Source of the DNA: Acidobacteriaceae bacterium
Lineage (GTDB): Bacteria > Acidobacteriota > Terriglobia > Terriglobales > Acidobacteriaceae
Reading direction: 5' to 3'
DNA: 49,023 nucleotides
Assembly: GCA_003165075.1 (NCBI GenBank)
Contig: PLSM01000116.1
Location: forward strand, 1-49,023
In this document: in pieces, positions 27,872 through 36,816 of the stretch
Numbering within the stretch: position 1 is the first letter of the stretch
Layout of the letters: each line of letters starts with the position of its first letter
Translations under genes and position numbers: made by a program
Notes under the pieces: generated by a model
The model's input: only the letters and a program-made list of their open reading frames with translations
The model's database searches: none
What the model was told of the DNA's origin: nothing

Positions 27872-29083
27872 ATGAGCGAAATCTCCCAATTTCTCATTCC
27901 CAAGGGTTTCCGTTTTGGCGCGGCCAAGGCGGGGCTCAAGCAGAGCGGCCGAACCGACTTCGCCCTGATTGTGGCCGATGCGCCGGCCTGCGCGGCAGCG
28001 GCCTTCACGAGCAACCGTGTGACCGCCGCACCGCTGACGGTGGACAAAGAACATCTGCGTGCCACGGGCGGCAAGGTGCGCGTGGTGGCCGTGAACGCGG
28101 GCAACGCCAACTGCGCCGCAGGGCAAGCCGGCATGGACGCGGCCCGCGCCACCTGCAAAGCCGCCGCAGAAACATTCGGCTGCAAGCCCGAAGAAGTCTT
28201 TCCTTCCTCGACCGGAGTGATCGGCGTGCCATTGCCCGCAGAGAAACTGATTGCCGCACTGCCCGCTGTGGCCGCGGGACTGGGCGCGGAATTCGACCAC
28301 TTCCAGCAGTTTGCCGAGGCCATCCTGACTACCGACACGGTGGAGAAGACGGCCTTCGCCAGGGTGGAGATCGAGAGCAAGGAAGTGCGCATCGCCGCGG
28401 CCTGCAAGGGTTCCGGCATGATTCATCCGCAGCTTGTGCCGCATGCCACGATGCTGGTGTACATCCTGACCGACGCGGCCATGGAAGCGGCGGTGCTGGA
28501 CGCCTATCTGCGCCGGGCTATCGAGGTGAGTTTCAATCGCATCTCGGTGGATGGCGATACTTCGACCAACGACACGGTGCTGCTGCTGGCCTCAGGGGCG
28601 AGCGGCGCGGACGTGGGCGCGGAGAATGCGGAGTTTGGCGCCGCGCTGACCCAGGTGTGCACTTCGCTGGCGCGGCAGATTGTGGCCGACGGCGAAGGCG
28701 TCACGCACGTGGTGGAACTGCGGATTGAAGGGGCGGCCACAGAGGCCGACGCTCTGCGAGTGGCTAAGGCGATTGCGCACTCGCCGCTGGTGAAAACCGC
28801 GTGGGCCGGCTGCGACCCCAACTGGGGGCGGCTGGTGGCGGCCATCGGCTACAGCGGCGCGCAGATTGACCCGGAGCGTATCGACATCCGGTTCGGCGAG
28901 TTGGCCATCTGCCGCAATGGAGGGCGAGCGGCAGAGTTCGACGAGACAGCGGCACACGCATATCTTCAGAAGGCGCAATTCTCCATCACCATCCAGCTCA
29001 ACCAGGGTGCGGGGTCGTGCGTATTCTGGACTACCGACCTGACCCACGAATACATCCACATCAACGCGGACTACTCAACGTAG
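27872..29083 (+). CDS. argJ: Bifunctional ornithine acetyltransferase/N-acetylglutamate synthase
   Basis: ArgJ recycles the acetyl group from N-acetylornithine to glutamate in cyclic arginine synthesis, and may also use acetyl-CoA. The 403-residue precursor has the family motifs N-A-G-N-A-N-C, S-S-T-G-V-I-G and K-G-S-G-M-I-H-P. It has the autoproteolysis site A-T-M-L at 192-195, where Thr193 becomes the N-terminal nucleophile of the beta chain. S-V-D-G-D-T-S-T-N-D-T follows. The C-terminus ends D-Y-S-T, as is common. The ATG at 27872 lacks a clear ribosome site. Other arg genes are not in the window. Confidence 0.96.
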   Translation: MSEISQFLIPKGFRFGAAKAGLKQSGRTDFALIVADAPACAAAAFTSNRVTAAPLTVDKEHLRATGGKVRVVAVNAGNANCAAGQAGMDAARATCKAAAETFGCKPEEVFPSSTGVIGVPLPAEKLIAALPAVAAGLGAEFDHFQQFAEAILTTDTVEKTAFARVEIESKEVRIAAACKGSGMIHPQLVPHATMLVYILTDAAMEAAVLDAYLRRAIEVSFNRISVDGDTSTNDTVLLLASGASGADVGAENAEFGAALTQVCTSLARQIVADGEGVTHVVELRIEGAATEADALRVAKAIAHSPLVKTAWAGCDPNWGRLVAAIGYSGAQIDPERIDIRFGELAICRNGGRAAEFDETAAHAYLQKAQFSITIQLNQGAGSCVFWTTDLTHEYIHINADYST

Positions 29084-29168
29084 ACAGGCGCGCTCGAATT
29101 CAGACGCAGAGGCACAGGGTCCGTGCACCGCCCGGCGGGGATTGCACTCGCGAACGGCGCGACCGCGG

Positions 29169-29762
29169 TCAGGGTTGGGACACCGGGGTCGGCGGCGCGG
29201 GTGGATAGGCGCGTTCGACGGCAGCCTTGAGCTGCTGGAAAAGAATCAACTGAGGACCGTCGAGACCGTTGCGCAGGGAACGATTCCAGATGGGACCGAC
29301 ACGCTTGCCATTAGGATCTAGCAGAAAAACGCGGAGCGTATCCTCAGGCGGGCCAGCCTCAGCGTCGGCCATTTCCGATACCCCAGCCGGTTGCTGCATT
29401 TGGGCCGGGTTCTGGTTGGCAGGCTGACCCGGCGCTGGACGGTAGACGCCGGAAGCGCCGATGTGCGCCTGCGCGCTGGCGACGCGGCCCTTGCGCACCA
29501 CAAAGATGAGGTTGGCCTTGCTGCGCTCGGTGGCGAGAGAGTAGCGCTTCCAATCGTGCACGGCATTTTGCACGTCGGCGATAGCCTGCTGGTCCGCAGG
29601 ACCGAGACCCGGATTGCCTATGTCTCCATCCTCCGCTTCCACGTAAACGTAGGTCGCGTTGTTGAAGAGCGGAGAGACATCGGGCTTCTTCGACTTGTCC
29701 TTGGCGAGGGCGAGCGACGGAAGCAGCAGAACAACTAGGGCGATCAGTTTATACAACTTCAT
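29169..29762 (-). CDS. Exported protein of unknown function
   Basis: This 197-residue protein has a signal peptide (M-K-L-Y-K-L then a Leu/Val core ending L-A-L-A) and a mature part with N-A-T-Y-V-Y-V-E-A-E-D-G-D near the start. A central V-H-D-W-K-R-Y region and Pro/Gln-rich linkers follow. No family was recognised. Its ATG at 29762 is immediately preceded by one copy of a 68-bp repeat (29763-29830), which thus supplies its leader and ribosome site (AGGTGT). The Tat-exported isomerase gene lies upstream on the same strand. Confidence 0.68.
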   Translation of the reverse strand: MKLYKLIALVVLLLPSLALAKDKSKKPDVSPLFNNATYVYVEAEDGDIGNPGLGPADQQAIADVQNAVHDWKRYSLATERSKANLIFVVRKGRVASAQAHIGASGVYRPAPGQPANQNPAQMQQPAGVSEMADAEAGPPEDTLRVFLLDPNGKRVGPIWNRSLRNGLDGPQLILFQQLKAAVERAYPPAPPTPVSQP

Positions 29763-29830
29763 GCCAACACCTCGGTGGAAAAACAGAGGCCGGTTCGGCC
29801 GCAATCCGATGACAGCGAATAGAGTACGCT
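29763..29830 (-). repeat. 68-bp leader element, copy A
   Basis: Copy A of a duplicated element ends directly at the start codon of the exported protein gene. Its core 29801-29829 matches copy B (30831-30859) at 28 of 29 positions, and the outer part is diverged but alignable. On the minus strand a GGCC-based short stem is followed by a T-run. Confidence 0.8.
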
Positions 29831-29864
29831 ATCTGAGCGCAAACTGGTTGCTCCGGGTGGTGCG

Positions 29865-30749
29865 TCAGAAACGAAGCCGCTCAACATACTGGTAGCTGAC
29901 GCGCGCCGTCTCCATGGAATTCTTCGGATTGTCATGCTCGACGAAATAGTGCTTGATGCCGGCCTGTTCCGAATGAACGAAGATTCGTTTCCAATCAATC
30001 ACGCCGGTGCCCACGTCGGCCAGAATCGACATGTTCTCTCCGGCGAACCGGCCTCCGCGAACGCTGGCTGCATCTGGAATCGAATGCACATCTTTGACGT
30101 GGACCAGGGGGAATCGGCCGGGATAGCGCTGAAAATACTTGACGGGATCCTGTCCGCCCACCGTGATCCAGCCTAGATCCATCTCCATCTTGAGCAGGTT
30201 CGGATCGGTGTTTTCCAGCAGGAGATCGTAGGGAAGTCTTCCATCCGGCAAAGGTATGAATTCCATCCAATGATTGTGATAGGCAAGCTGGATCTCTGAT
30301 TTCCTCGCCGTCTCCCCGGCATGGTTCAGGTACTCCGCCGCGTGCTTCCAACCATCGGGCTGGTTGCGAACTTCCTCGGGGATCCACGGCATGACAAGGT
30401 ATGTGCGGCCGACGATTTTGTTGTCGTCAATGACCTGGGGCAGGTCTTCGCCGAGGCGTTTCCAATCCACGTGATACGAAGGCGAGGTCAAGCCATGACG
30501 ATTCAAGGCTTCCCGCATTTCCTTTGGTGGTTTGTCCTGGTCCTGGCCGGACTCAACTTCGCGGTAGCCGATTTCGGCGAGCCCGGCCAGCGTGCCGTCA
30601 TAATCATGCCGCAACGCATCGCGGACAGTGTAGAGCTGAATCCCGATCGGCTTGATGCGCCGCTGCTCCGCTGCCCATGCGAGATGGTGGCCGGCCATGG
30701 TGGCTGCGCCAGCCGCAGAGAGCGCGCCCAAAAAAGTTCGCCGATTCAT
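29865..30749 (-). CDS. Tat-exported xylose-isomerase-like TIM-barrel protein
   Basis: This 294-residue protein begins M-N-R-R-T-F-L-G-A-L-S-A-A-G-A-A, a twin-arginine signal. The mature part is an AP-endonuclease-2/xylose isomerase-like TIM barrel (about 35-290). It has I-G-I-Q-L-Y-T-V-R at strand 1, L-A-Y-H-N-H-W-M-E-F with a metal-type His, E-M-D-L-G-W and H-V-K-D. Such proteins often act as sugar or sugar-derivative isomerases/epimerases, and Tat-exported forms are frequent in Acidobacteriota and Planctomycetes. AGGAGAAC precedes the ATG. Copy B of the 68-bp repeat lies 42-110 bp upstream. Confidence 0.88.
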   Translation of the reverse strand: MNRRTFLGALSAAGAATMAGHHLAWAAEQRRIKPIGIQLYTVRDALRHDYDGTLAGLAEIGYREVESGQDQDKPPKEMREALNRHGLTSPSYHVDWKRLGEDLPQVIDDNKIVGRTYLVMPWIPEEVRNQPDGWKHAAEYLNHAGETARKSEIQLAYHNHWMEFIPLPDGRLPYDLLLENTDPNLLKMEMDLGWITVGGQDPVKYFQRYPGRFPLVHVKDVHSIPDAASVRGGRFAGENMSILADVGTGVIDWKRIFVHSEQAGIKHYFVEHDNPKNSMETARVSYQYVERLRF

Positions 30750-30790
30750 ATTCGTTCTCCTCTTCCAGTATCAGATCGAGATTAGGTTGC

Positions 30791-30859
30791 AGCCAAACAT
30801 CTGGGTAAAAAGACGAAGGCCCGTGTGGCTGCAATCGGATGACAGCGAATAGAGTACGC
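30791..30859 (-). repeat. 68-bp leader element, copy B
   Basis: Copy B lies in the divergent region between the Tat-exported isomerase (minus) and the E1-alpha-like gene (plus). Core 30831-30859 differs from copy A at one of 29 positions, and flanking sequence toward the minus gene is similar for another 40 bp. Both copies share orientation relative to the genes they precede. Confidence 0.8.
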
Positions 30860-30994
30860 CTTCCTGGCGGAGCGTGCATGGAGCAGACGGGCCAGTCGAC
30901 GCGTTGCGGTCAGTTGCGAACCAAACCGAAGCGCACCAGGCTTTCGCGGATTGCAATCGCGTTGCACGGGGTGCGGTTACAATCGCATCAACCG

Positions 30995-31966
30995 ATGAAA
31001 AAGCCTGCGACGTTGACAATTCCAAGCACAGGGCAAGATGCAACTGGCGCCACCGTGGCGCGAGCAGAGAAGAACGGATTCTCGCTGATCTCGGACGGAA
31101 AATTGCTTGGCCTCTACACGGCCATGGTGAAGTGCCGGATGATTGCAGAGCGGGTGGAACTGCTGCGGCGGCAGGGCAGCGCCGGGGAAGATTTTGCGGC
31201 TGGAGTGGGGCGCGAGGCGGCGATGGCTGGGGTAGTTGCAGACCTGCTGCCGGGGGACACGCTGAGCCTTTCGCGCGGCAGTCTGGTTGCGGGGTTCGTG
31301 AAAGGTATGCCGCCGGAGAAGTTGTTCGCGAGCCTGGGCAAAACGGGCAACGGCTGGCATTCCGCAGTGGAGCAAAGCGGGAATGGCGGTGGGGCTGGGA
31401 TTCCGGCGCAGACCGCGGATGAGCAGATACGAGCGGCCCGCAACGCAGCGCTGGCCAACAAGACGGCCGGAAATGGGAAAGTCGCGGTAGTTTTCTGCGC
31501 AGACTGGCAGGATGAAGCTGGCGCATGGTGCAAAGCGCTGAGCTATGCGGGAACGAACGAGTTGCCGATTCTATTTGTCATTCACGAAGATGCGCATGCG
31601 GAGCGAGAGAGCGGTGGGGTGCAAGGCGAGGCCCCTAATTTTGCCATGGAGCCATTGGCCCTCGGCGTCCCCGCAATCACCGTGGACGGCAACGATGTTG
31701 TGGCAGTATACCGGGTGGCGTTCGAGGCCCTGGCGCGGGCACGGCAGGGCCGCGGAGGAACGCTGATCGAATGCGTGGTCACCCGCTTTCAAAGCACTTC
31801 AGGAATGAACGGGGACGAAACAGAGCAACGGAACGCCCACGACCCCATCCTGAAGATGCAGGCCTACCTGGAACGGAAGCAGTTGTTCAATGCGGAAGAG
31901 GCGCAACGGGTGGTAGCGGAATTCAGCCGGGAGTTGGATGTAGCTGCCGGACGCTGGACAAATTAG
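30995..31966 (+). CDS. Degenerate E1-alpha-like (ThDP-family) protein
   Basis: This 323-residue protein is similar in layout to alpha subunits of 2-oxoacid dehydrogenase/acetoin dehydrogenase E1. An early M-V-K-C-R-M-I-A-E-R-V-E-L-L-R-R-Q-G matches the family start, and V-D-G-N-D-V-V-A-V-Y-R with G-G-T-L-I-E-C matches the end. The central ThDP/Mg2+ site is altered: where E1-alpha has G-D-G...E-A-L-N...N-N, this has C-A-D (168-170), C-K-A-L-S (179-183) and H-E-D (197-199). Cofactor binding is thus doubtful. No E1-beta gene adjoins. The ATG at 30995 begins the plausible N-terminus. It may be a scaffold or regulatory pseudoenzyme. Confidence 0.75.
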   Translation: MKKPATLTIPSTGQDATGATVARAEKNGFSLISDGKLLGLYTAMVKCRMIAERVELLRRQGSAGEDFAAGVGREAAMAGVVADLLPGDTLSLSRGSLVAGFVKGMPPEKLFASLGKTGNGWHSAVEQSGNGGGAGIPAQTADEQIRAARNAALANKTAGNGKVAVVFCADWQDEAGAWCKALSYAGTNELPILFVIHEDAHAERESGGVQGEAPNFAMEPLALGVPAITVDGNDVVAVYRVAFEALARARQGRGGTLIECVVTRFQSTSGMNGDETEQRNAHDPILKMQAYLERKQLFNAEEAQRVVAEFSRELDVAAGRWTN

Positions 31967-32116
31967 TCCAAACCAAATGCTGCGCAGCGTCTTTTGGGCA
32001 GCGAATTCCGGGCCGCGATTGCGGGATTGTGCGGCGCACGCACAGCTCACATTCTGACCGGGAAACGGCGCTTTGTGAACCGGCCTGGCGCAACAACTAA
32101 ATGGTAAAGTGAGGGA

Positions 32117-33940
32117 ATGAACGTGACCAGACGTGCGGTCCTGGTTTCTGTCATGCCATGGACGACCGTGATGGCAGGAATTCTCCTCCTGACGACCAGC
32201 CCACTCGGTGCAGAATCGCCGGGAGCGCCGGAAGGCGGCGGACAGCGAGGGCACGACCCCAGCCGTCCCGTGCCGGTTTGCGAGCCTTCGATTCTGGACT
32301 CGCCTTATATTCCAGTGGACAGCTGGGTCTATCCCGCGATGCTGCGGCTCTATTCGCTGGGCTTTGTAGACAATATGTTTCTGGGCATGCGGCCGTGGAC
32401 GCGCGCCAGTGTGGACCACATGCTGGAGACGGCGGGTGCGCGCATTGACGATGCCGATGCCGGACCGGGCACCGACGAAGCACAGGGCATTTATGAAGCG
32501 CTGAATCGCTACCTGGAAGAGGATACGCAGGGTCCCTGCCGGCTGCATCAAGGCAACACGCAGTTGGAGACGGTATACACCGTGGCGCGGGCCATAAGCG
32601 GTACGCCCTTGCGCGACAGTTTTCATCTGGGCCAGACGATTGTGAACGACTATGGCCGCCCCTATGCCAGCGGATTCAACAACTACACGGGCGCCAGCGG
32701 CTATGCGTCGGCAGGGCGGTTCCTGATGTATGTGCGTGGCGAGTTTCAGGGAGCGCCTTCGGCGGACGGTTATCCGACGGCGCTGGCGCAGACGCTTTCT
32801 GCCATCGACGGCGTCCCGTTCATCAATCCTGTCACCAACCTGCCCTATAGCCAGGCGACCATTCCTTTGGGACCGGTGGCGAAGGCAACTGACGGACGGG
32901 TGATGGAGGCATATGTCTCCGCGCACTATCTGAATCACGAGATCTCGTTTGGCAAGCAGGACGAGTGGCTGGGGCAAGGGCTGGGTGGCGGCATGGCCTA
33001 CAGCAACAACGCAGAGAATATCTACTCCTTTCGCATCAACCGCATCGAGCCGCTGCACGTTCCGGGGCTCTCGTGGGTTACGGGGCCGTTCCGCTACGAC
33101 TTCCTGGTGGGATCGCTAAAAGGGCACGTGGCGCCGAACGACCCGTGGGAGCACGTGGAGAAAGTAAGCTTCAGGCCGACGGAGAACCTGGAGTTTGGCT
33201 TCGAGCGCACCGTGATCTGGGGCGGCAAAGGGCATGCGCCGATCACGCTGCACACTTTTCTGAAAAGCTTTTTCAGCTTCGCGAGCCCGTCCGCTGCAGT
33301 GAAGCAGAGCAGAGAGGACCCGGGGGCGCGCTTTGGCGCGTTCGACTTTTCCTACCGGCTTCCGCTCCTGCGCAAATGGCTGACGCTCTATAGCGATTCG
33401 GAAGTGCATGACGATGTTTCGCCCATCGACGCGCCGCGCAGGGCCGCAATTCGGCCGGGGCTTTACCTGTCGCATGTACCCGGAATCCCGAAGCTGGATG
33501 TTCGCGCTGAAGCAGTCTCCACCGATCCGCCGGTCAGCACCAGCTCGGTGGGCCACTTCATGTATTGGGAGTACATCCAGAAACAGGGCTATACCAACAA
33601 GGGAATGCTGTTTGGCGACTGGATCGGGCGCGAAGGCAAGGGCGGGCAGGGCTGGATTACGTATCACCTGAGCGGCAATGAATGGCTGCAGGTAGGGGTG
33701 CGCAACCAGAAAGTGGCGAAAGATTTTGTCCCCGGCGGCACGACGTTGAACGACATCAACTTCCAGGCGGTGAAGCGAGTAGGACGTGACTTCGAGATCA
33801 ACGGCAACTTCGCGTTTGAGCACTGGAAGGCGCCGGTTCCGGATAGCTCAGGTCTGCCTATGTATCTTCCCGGGCAGCAGACGGTGACCACCACGACGAT
33901 TCAGCTTACGTGGTTTCCCGAGCGCAAGATCAGCTTCTAA
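32117..33940 (+). CDS. Wzi-like capsule assembly outer-membrane protein
   Basis: This 607-residue protein has an N-terminal signal (about 5-32). A helical region (about 65-150; Y-I-P-V-D-S-W-V-Y-P-A-M-L-R-L-Y-S-L-G) resembles the small N-terminal domain of Wzi-family proteins. The rest (about 155-607) is beta-rich, ending in an aromatic-rich final strand (T-I-Q-L-T-W-F-P-E-R-K-I-S-F) as outer-membrane barrels do. Wzi lectins bind capsular polysaccharide at the cell surface. No capsule genes are beside it, so its glycan partner is unknown. A GAGGGA ribosome site precedes the ATG. Confidence 0.82.
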   Translation: MNVTRRAVLVSVMPWTTVMAGILLLTTSPLGAESPGAPEGGGQRGHDPSRPVPVCEPSILDSPYIPVDSWVYPAMLRLYSLGFVDNMFLGMRPWTRASVDHMLETAGARIDDADAGPGTDEAQGIYEALNRYLEEDTQGPCRLHQGNTQLETVYTVARAISGTPLRDSFHLGQTIVNDYGRPYASGFNNYTGASGYASAGRFLMYVRGEFQGAPSADGYPTALAQTLSAIDGVPFINPVTNLPYSQATIPLGPVAKATDGRVMEAYVSAHYLNHEISFGKQDEWLGQGLGGGMAYSNNAENIYSFRINRIEPLHVPGLSWVTGPFRYDFLVGSLKGHVAPNDPWEHVEKVSFRPTENLEFGFERTVIWGGKGHAPITLHTFLKSFFSFASPSAAVKQSREDPGARFGAFDFSYRLPLLRKWLTLYSDSEVHDDVSPIDAPRRAAIRPGLYLSHVPGIPKLDVRAEAVSTDPPVSTSSVGHFMYWEYIQKQGYTNKGMLFGDWIGREGKGGQGWITYHLSGNEWLQVGVRNQKVAKDFVPGGTTLNDINFQAVKRVGRDFEINGNFAFEHWKAPVPDSSGLPMYLPGQQTVTTTTIQLTWFPERKISF

Positions 33941-33966
33941 ATGCGGACACTGCCGTGGAGATCAAC

Positions 33967-34944
33967 CTAGCGCGCGCGGGGATGGGTGTTGTCGTAGACC
34001 TCGGTCAACTGGGCCGAGGTGAGCTGGGTATAGCGCTGGGTGGTGGAGAGGCGCTCGTGACCCAGAATTTCCTGGATGGCGCGCAGATCCGCGCCCTCTT
34101 CAAGCATGTGCGTACCGAAGGCGTGGCGCAGGGTGTGGGGATGGACATCGGAGGAGAGGCCGCGCCGAATGGCGATGCGCTTGACGATGCGGCCCACACT
34201 GCGGGTGGTGAGGCGCGCCTGCCCACCGGCACGGGCCAGGCCGCGCAACTGCAGGTTGAGGAAGAGCGCCGGAGTGGCAGGCGCTTTGGCGCGGTTGGCG
34301 GCAGCAAGATGCGCTGACCGCTCTGCCAGATAGGCCCGCAAGGCCTTGGCCGCCGCATCGCCCAGGGGAACGAGGCGCTGCTTCTGGCCTTTGCCACGCA
34401 CCAGAATGGCTTCGTTGGCCCAGTACACATCGTTAAGGTTGAGGCCGGTCAACTCCGCGTTGCGGATGCCACAGCCATAGAGCAGCTCAAGGATGGCCCG
34501 ATCCCGGGTGGGCCAGCTGGCAGCATCTTCGCCCACGGAATCGACAACGCGATTCATCTGCTCGATGGAAGGCACGCGGGGCAAATGTTTGGGCAGGCGC
34601 GGGGTGGACACCAGCGAGGCCACGTTCTGGTCGACGTAGTGAGCACGCGCCAGCCAGCGGAACCAACTGCGAATGGAGGCCAGCGCCCGCGCGGTAGAGG
34701 CTTTGCAAAGACCGCGCTCATAAAGCGTGCCGAGGTAGGCGCGGATGTGGGTGTGGTCAATGCGGTCGACGGCGAATTTTTTGCCGTGGTGCTGAGCGAT
34801 GTAGGCGGCGAAGGCATGAATCTCGCGGTGGTAGGCACGCAGGGTATGCGCCGATGCACCGCGCTCGTTGGCCAGCACGCGCAGATACTCGTCGACAAGA
34901 TCCGCGAGAGCCCGGTTGGTTGCGGACTTGGAACGGGCGGTCAT
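33967..34944 (-). CDS. xerC: Tyrosine recombinase XerC-like
   Basis: This 325-residue site-specific recombinase has a SAM-like core-binding N-terminal domain (about 12-105) and a catalytic domain. The catalytic residues are R161 (G-I-R-N-A-E-L), K185 (V-R-G-K-G), H270 and R273 (H-T-L-R-H), H296 (L-G-H) and nucleophile Y305. XerC and XerD together resolve chromosome dimers at dif before division. Its ATG overlaps the stop of the upstream xerD-like gene (ATGA), so the two are translationally coupled. Assignment of which is XerC and which XerD rests on motif resemblance and is moderately sure. No dif site was identified. Confidence 0.88.
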   Translation of the reverse strand: MTARSKSATNRALADLVDEYLRVLANERGASAHTLRAYHREIHAFAAYIAQHHGKKFAVDRIDHTHIRAYLGTLYERGLCKASTARALASIRSWFRWLARAHYVDQNVASLVSTPRLPKHLPRVPSIEQMNRVVDSVGEDAASWPTRDRAILELLYGCGIRNAELTGLNLNDVYWANEAILVRGKGQKQRLVPLGDAAAKALRAYLAERSAHLAAANRAKAPATPALFLNLQLRGLARAGGQARLTTRSVGRIVKRIAIRRGLSSDVHPHTLRHAFGTHMLEEGADLRAIQEILGHERLSTTQRYTQLTSAQLTEVYDNTHPRAR

Positions 34945-36104
34945 GCCGGCTCCTTTTCCGGTTCGGAAACAACGGAGGCCGGGCCGGCCTCGCGATCTCC
35001 CATATCTTCTTCCGCGCTCGGCTTTTTATCTGTCTCGGAAAGAACGGCGGGTTGCGTAGTGCGCGGCTTTGCACCTTTGCGGAGAAGAAAGAGGCGGGGC
35101 TTCGATGAGGCATCTGCCAACTGCGGTTGCTCAGAAGCCGAGTCCATCTCCGCTTCAGGCCTGACTGCCGCGCGGGGATGGTGTTTGCGGAACACGTCTT
35201 TGAGGTGGCCCAGAGCCAGGTGCGTGTACACCTGGGTGGTGGAGATGTCGGCATGGCCGAGCAGCATTTGTACGCTGCGCAGATCGGCGCCGTGCTCCAC
35301 CATGTGGGTGGCGCAGCTGTGGCGCAGGGTGTGGGGGCTGGCGGTACTGTTCACCACTTTCACCAGGTGCCAGACCCATTGGCGGGTAAGCGGCATGCCG
35401 CGCAGAGAGAGAAACAGCCTCGCCGGATCGCGTCCCGCACGGGGCGGCAGGCTGCGCTTCCGTGAGGAAGTGATGCGCTCAAGATGCGGACGCCCCTCGC
35501 GGAGGTAAAGCTCAATGGCGGCCATCGCGATCCGCCCCAGGGGAACGATGCGTTCCTTGTCGCCTTTGCCTCGAACCTGCACGCGGCCGGCATCCAGCGA
35601 GACGTCGCTGGTGGCGAGGGAGGTAACTTCTGAGACGCGCAGGCCCCCGGCATAGAGCAGCTCCAGAATGGCGCGATCGCGCAGATCGGTGGCGCGTGCC
35701 TGGGGATGGGAGGCTGCCAGCGCGGCTCGATCGAGCATCTCCGCCACTTCCGGCTCCGCCAGCGACTTGGGCAGCACCTTCCACGCCTTCGGGGACTCGA
35801 TGTTGATGGTGGGATCGTGGTGGATGCGGCGATCCAGGAGCAGCCACTTGAAGAAGCCGCGCAGGCAGCTCAGCTTGCGCGCCGCCGAGCGGGAGTCGAT
35901 GCCGTGGGCCCGCAAATGCTCGAGAAATGCCGATACATCCTGCTGCGCGCAGGTGAGCAACACCCCGTTACGGCCTTCAAGGAACTCTGCAAAGGTCTTG
36001 AGGTCGCTGTCGTAAGCCTCGCAGGTGAGCGGACGCAACCCTTTCTCCACGCGCAGATACGCTTGGTAGTCCTTGAGCAGCGAGAGGTTGCGGGCTTGGT
36101 CCAC
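34941..36104 (-). CDS. xerD: Tyrosine recombinase XerD-like with C-terminal extension
   Basis: This 387-residue recombinase has a core-binding domain (about 8-95; [12 protein letters not shown]) and catalytic residues R156, K180, H258, R261, H284 and nucleophile Y293. Standard XerD ends near residue 300-310. Here about 75 extra residues follow H-H-P-R, rich in Glu, Lys, Ser and Pro and probably disordered. The start is a GTG; its ribosome site is weak. The stop overlaps the xerC start. Adjacent coupled xerC-xerD genes differ from the usual dispersed arrangement in Proteobacteria. Confidence 0.88.
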   Translation of the reverse strand: MDQARNLSLLKDYQAYLRVEKGLRPLTCEAYDSDLKTFAEFLEGRNGVLLTCAQQDVSAFLEHLRAHGIDSRSAARKLSCLRGFFKWLLLDRRIHHDPTINIESPKAWKVLPKSLAEPEVAEMLDRAALAASHPQARATDLRDRAILELLYAGGLRVSEVTSLATSDVSLDAGRVQVRGKGDKERIVPLGRIAMAAIELYLREGRPHLERITSSRKRSLPPRAGRDPARLFLSLRGMPLTRQWVWHLVKVVNSTASPHTLRHSCATHMVEHGADLRSVQMLLGHADISTTQVYTHLALGHLKDVFRKHHPRAAVRPEAEMDSASEQPQLADASSKPRLFLLRKGAKPRTTQPAVLSETDKKPSAEEDMGDREAGPASVVSEPEKEPA

Positions 36105-36267
36105 ACCTTCAATTATCCGCGTGGTCAGACCGCACCCGAGGCAGGCTGCGGCGACGCTGAACCTCGTTCATCAAGGAATCAACTTCACTAATATCCAGGT
36201 TGCAAAAAATGGTTTCGAGCTGGGATCAGGCTGAAGATTCAATGCCATCCGCGCTCAGAGTTGGGGC

Positions 36268-36789
36268 TCAGGGCCTGGGCTCCGCCAGCAGGCGCCTTAC
36301 GCGGCTCTCCAGGGACTGCAGATCGGCTTCGCCCTTGAGACGGGCGCGGACGGTGCCGTCGCGGCCGATGAGGAAGGTCTGGGGAAGGCCTAGAACGCCG
36401 CCGTAAAGAGTCCCCAGCGGCTGGTCACCCATAACCACGGGAAAATCGAGATTGAGCTGGCGGACAAGGGCACGGACCGGGGCTGGATCGTCATCCATGG
36501 ACACGGCAAGGATCTGGAGGCCCCGGGGTCCGTACTGCGTTTGCCAGGCGGCAAAGCGCGGCAACTCCAAGCGGCAGGGCCCGCACCAGGTAGCCCAGAA
36601 ATTAAGCAGCACCACCTGGCCGCGAAAGGCACGGAGATCCACCAGCTTGCCGCTGAGGTCGTTGCGGGTGAAGGTGGGCGCGGGGCGGTGCAGAAGAGAA
36701 TGGGGCGCGGGATGAAGTACGGCAGGGGCCAGAAGGCAGGCGTAGAACGCAAAGCGGAATGGCAGCGAGCTGCGGCGAGGGATTTTCAT
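36268..36789 (-). CDS. TlpA-like thiol-disulfide oxidoreductase
   Basis: This 173-residue thioredoxin-fold protein has an N-terminal hydrophobic export signal or anchor (about 10-28) and a redoxin domain with the active site W-C-G-P-C (Cys 69 and 72) after L-L-N-F-W-A-T. The cis-Pro loop G-L-P-Q-T-F-L-I follows near residue 145. TlpA/ResA-like proteins reduce periplasmic disulfides, for example in cytochrome c maturation. It starts 27 bp downstream of the rhodanese-like gene on the same strand, so the two are likely one operon acting on periplasmic sulfur or thiols. Confidence 0.9.
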   Translation of the reverse strand: MKIPRRSSLPFRFAFYACLLAPAVLHPAPHSLLHRPAPTFTRNDLSGKLVDLRAFRGQVVLLNFWATWCGPCRLELPRFAAWQTQYGPRGLQILAVSMDDDPAPVRALVRQLNLDFPVVMGDQPLGTLYGGVLGLPQTFLIGRDGTVRARLKGEADLQSLESRVRRLLAEPRP

Positions 36790-36816
36790 CGCGTCCTTTG
36801 GCCATGGAGCATTGCT

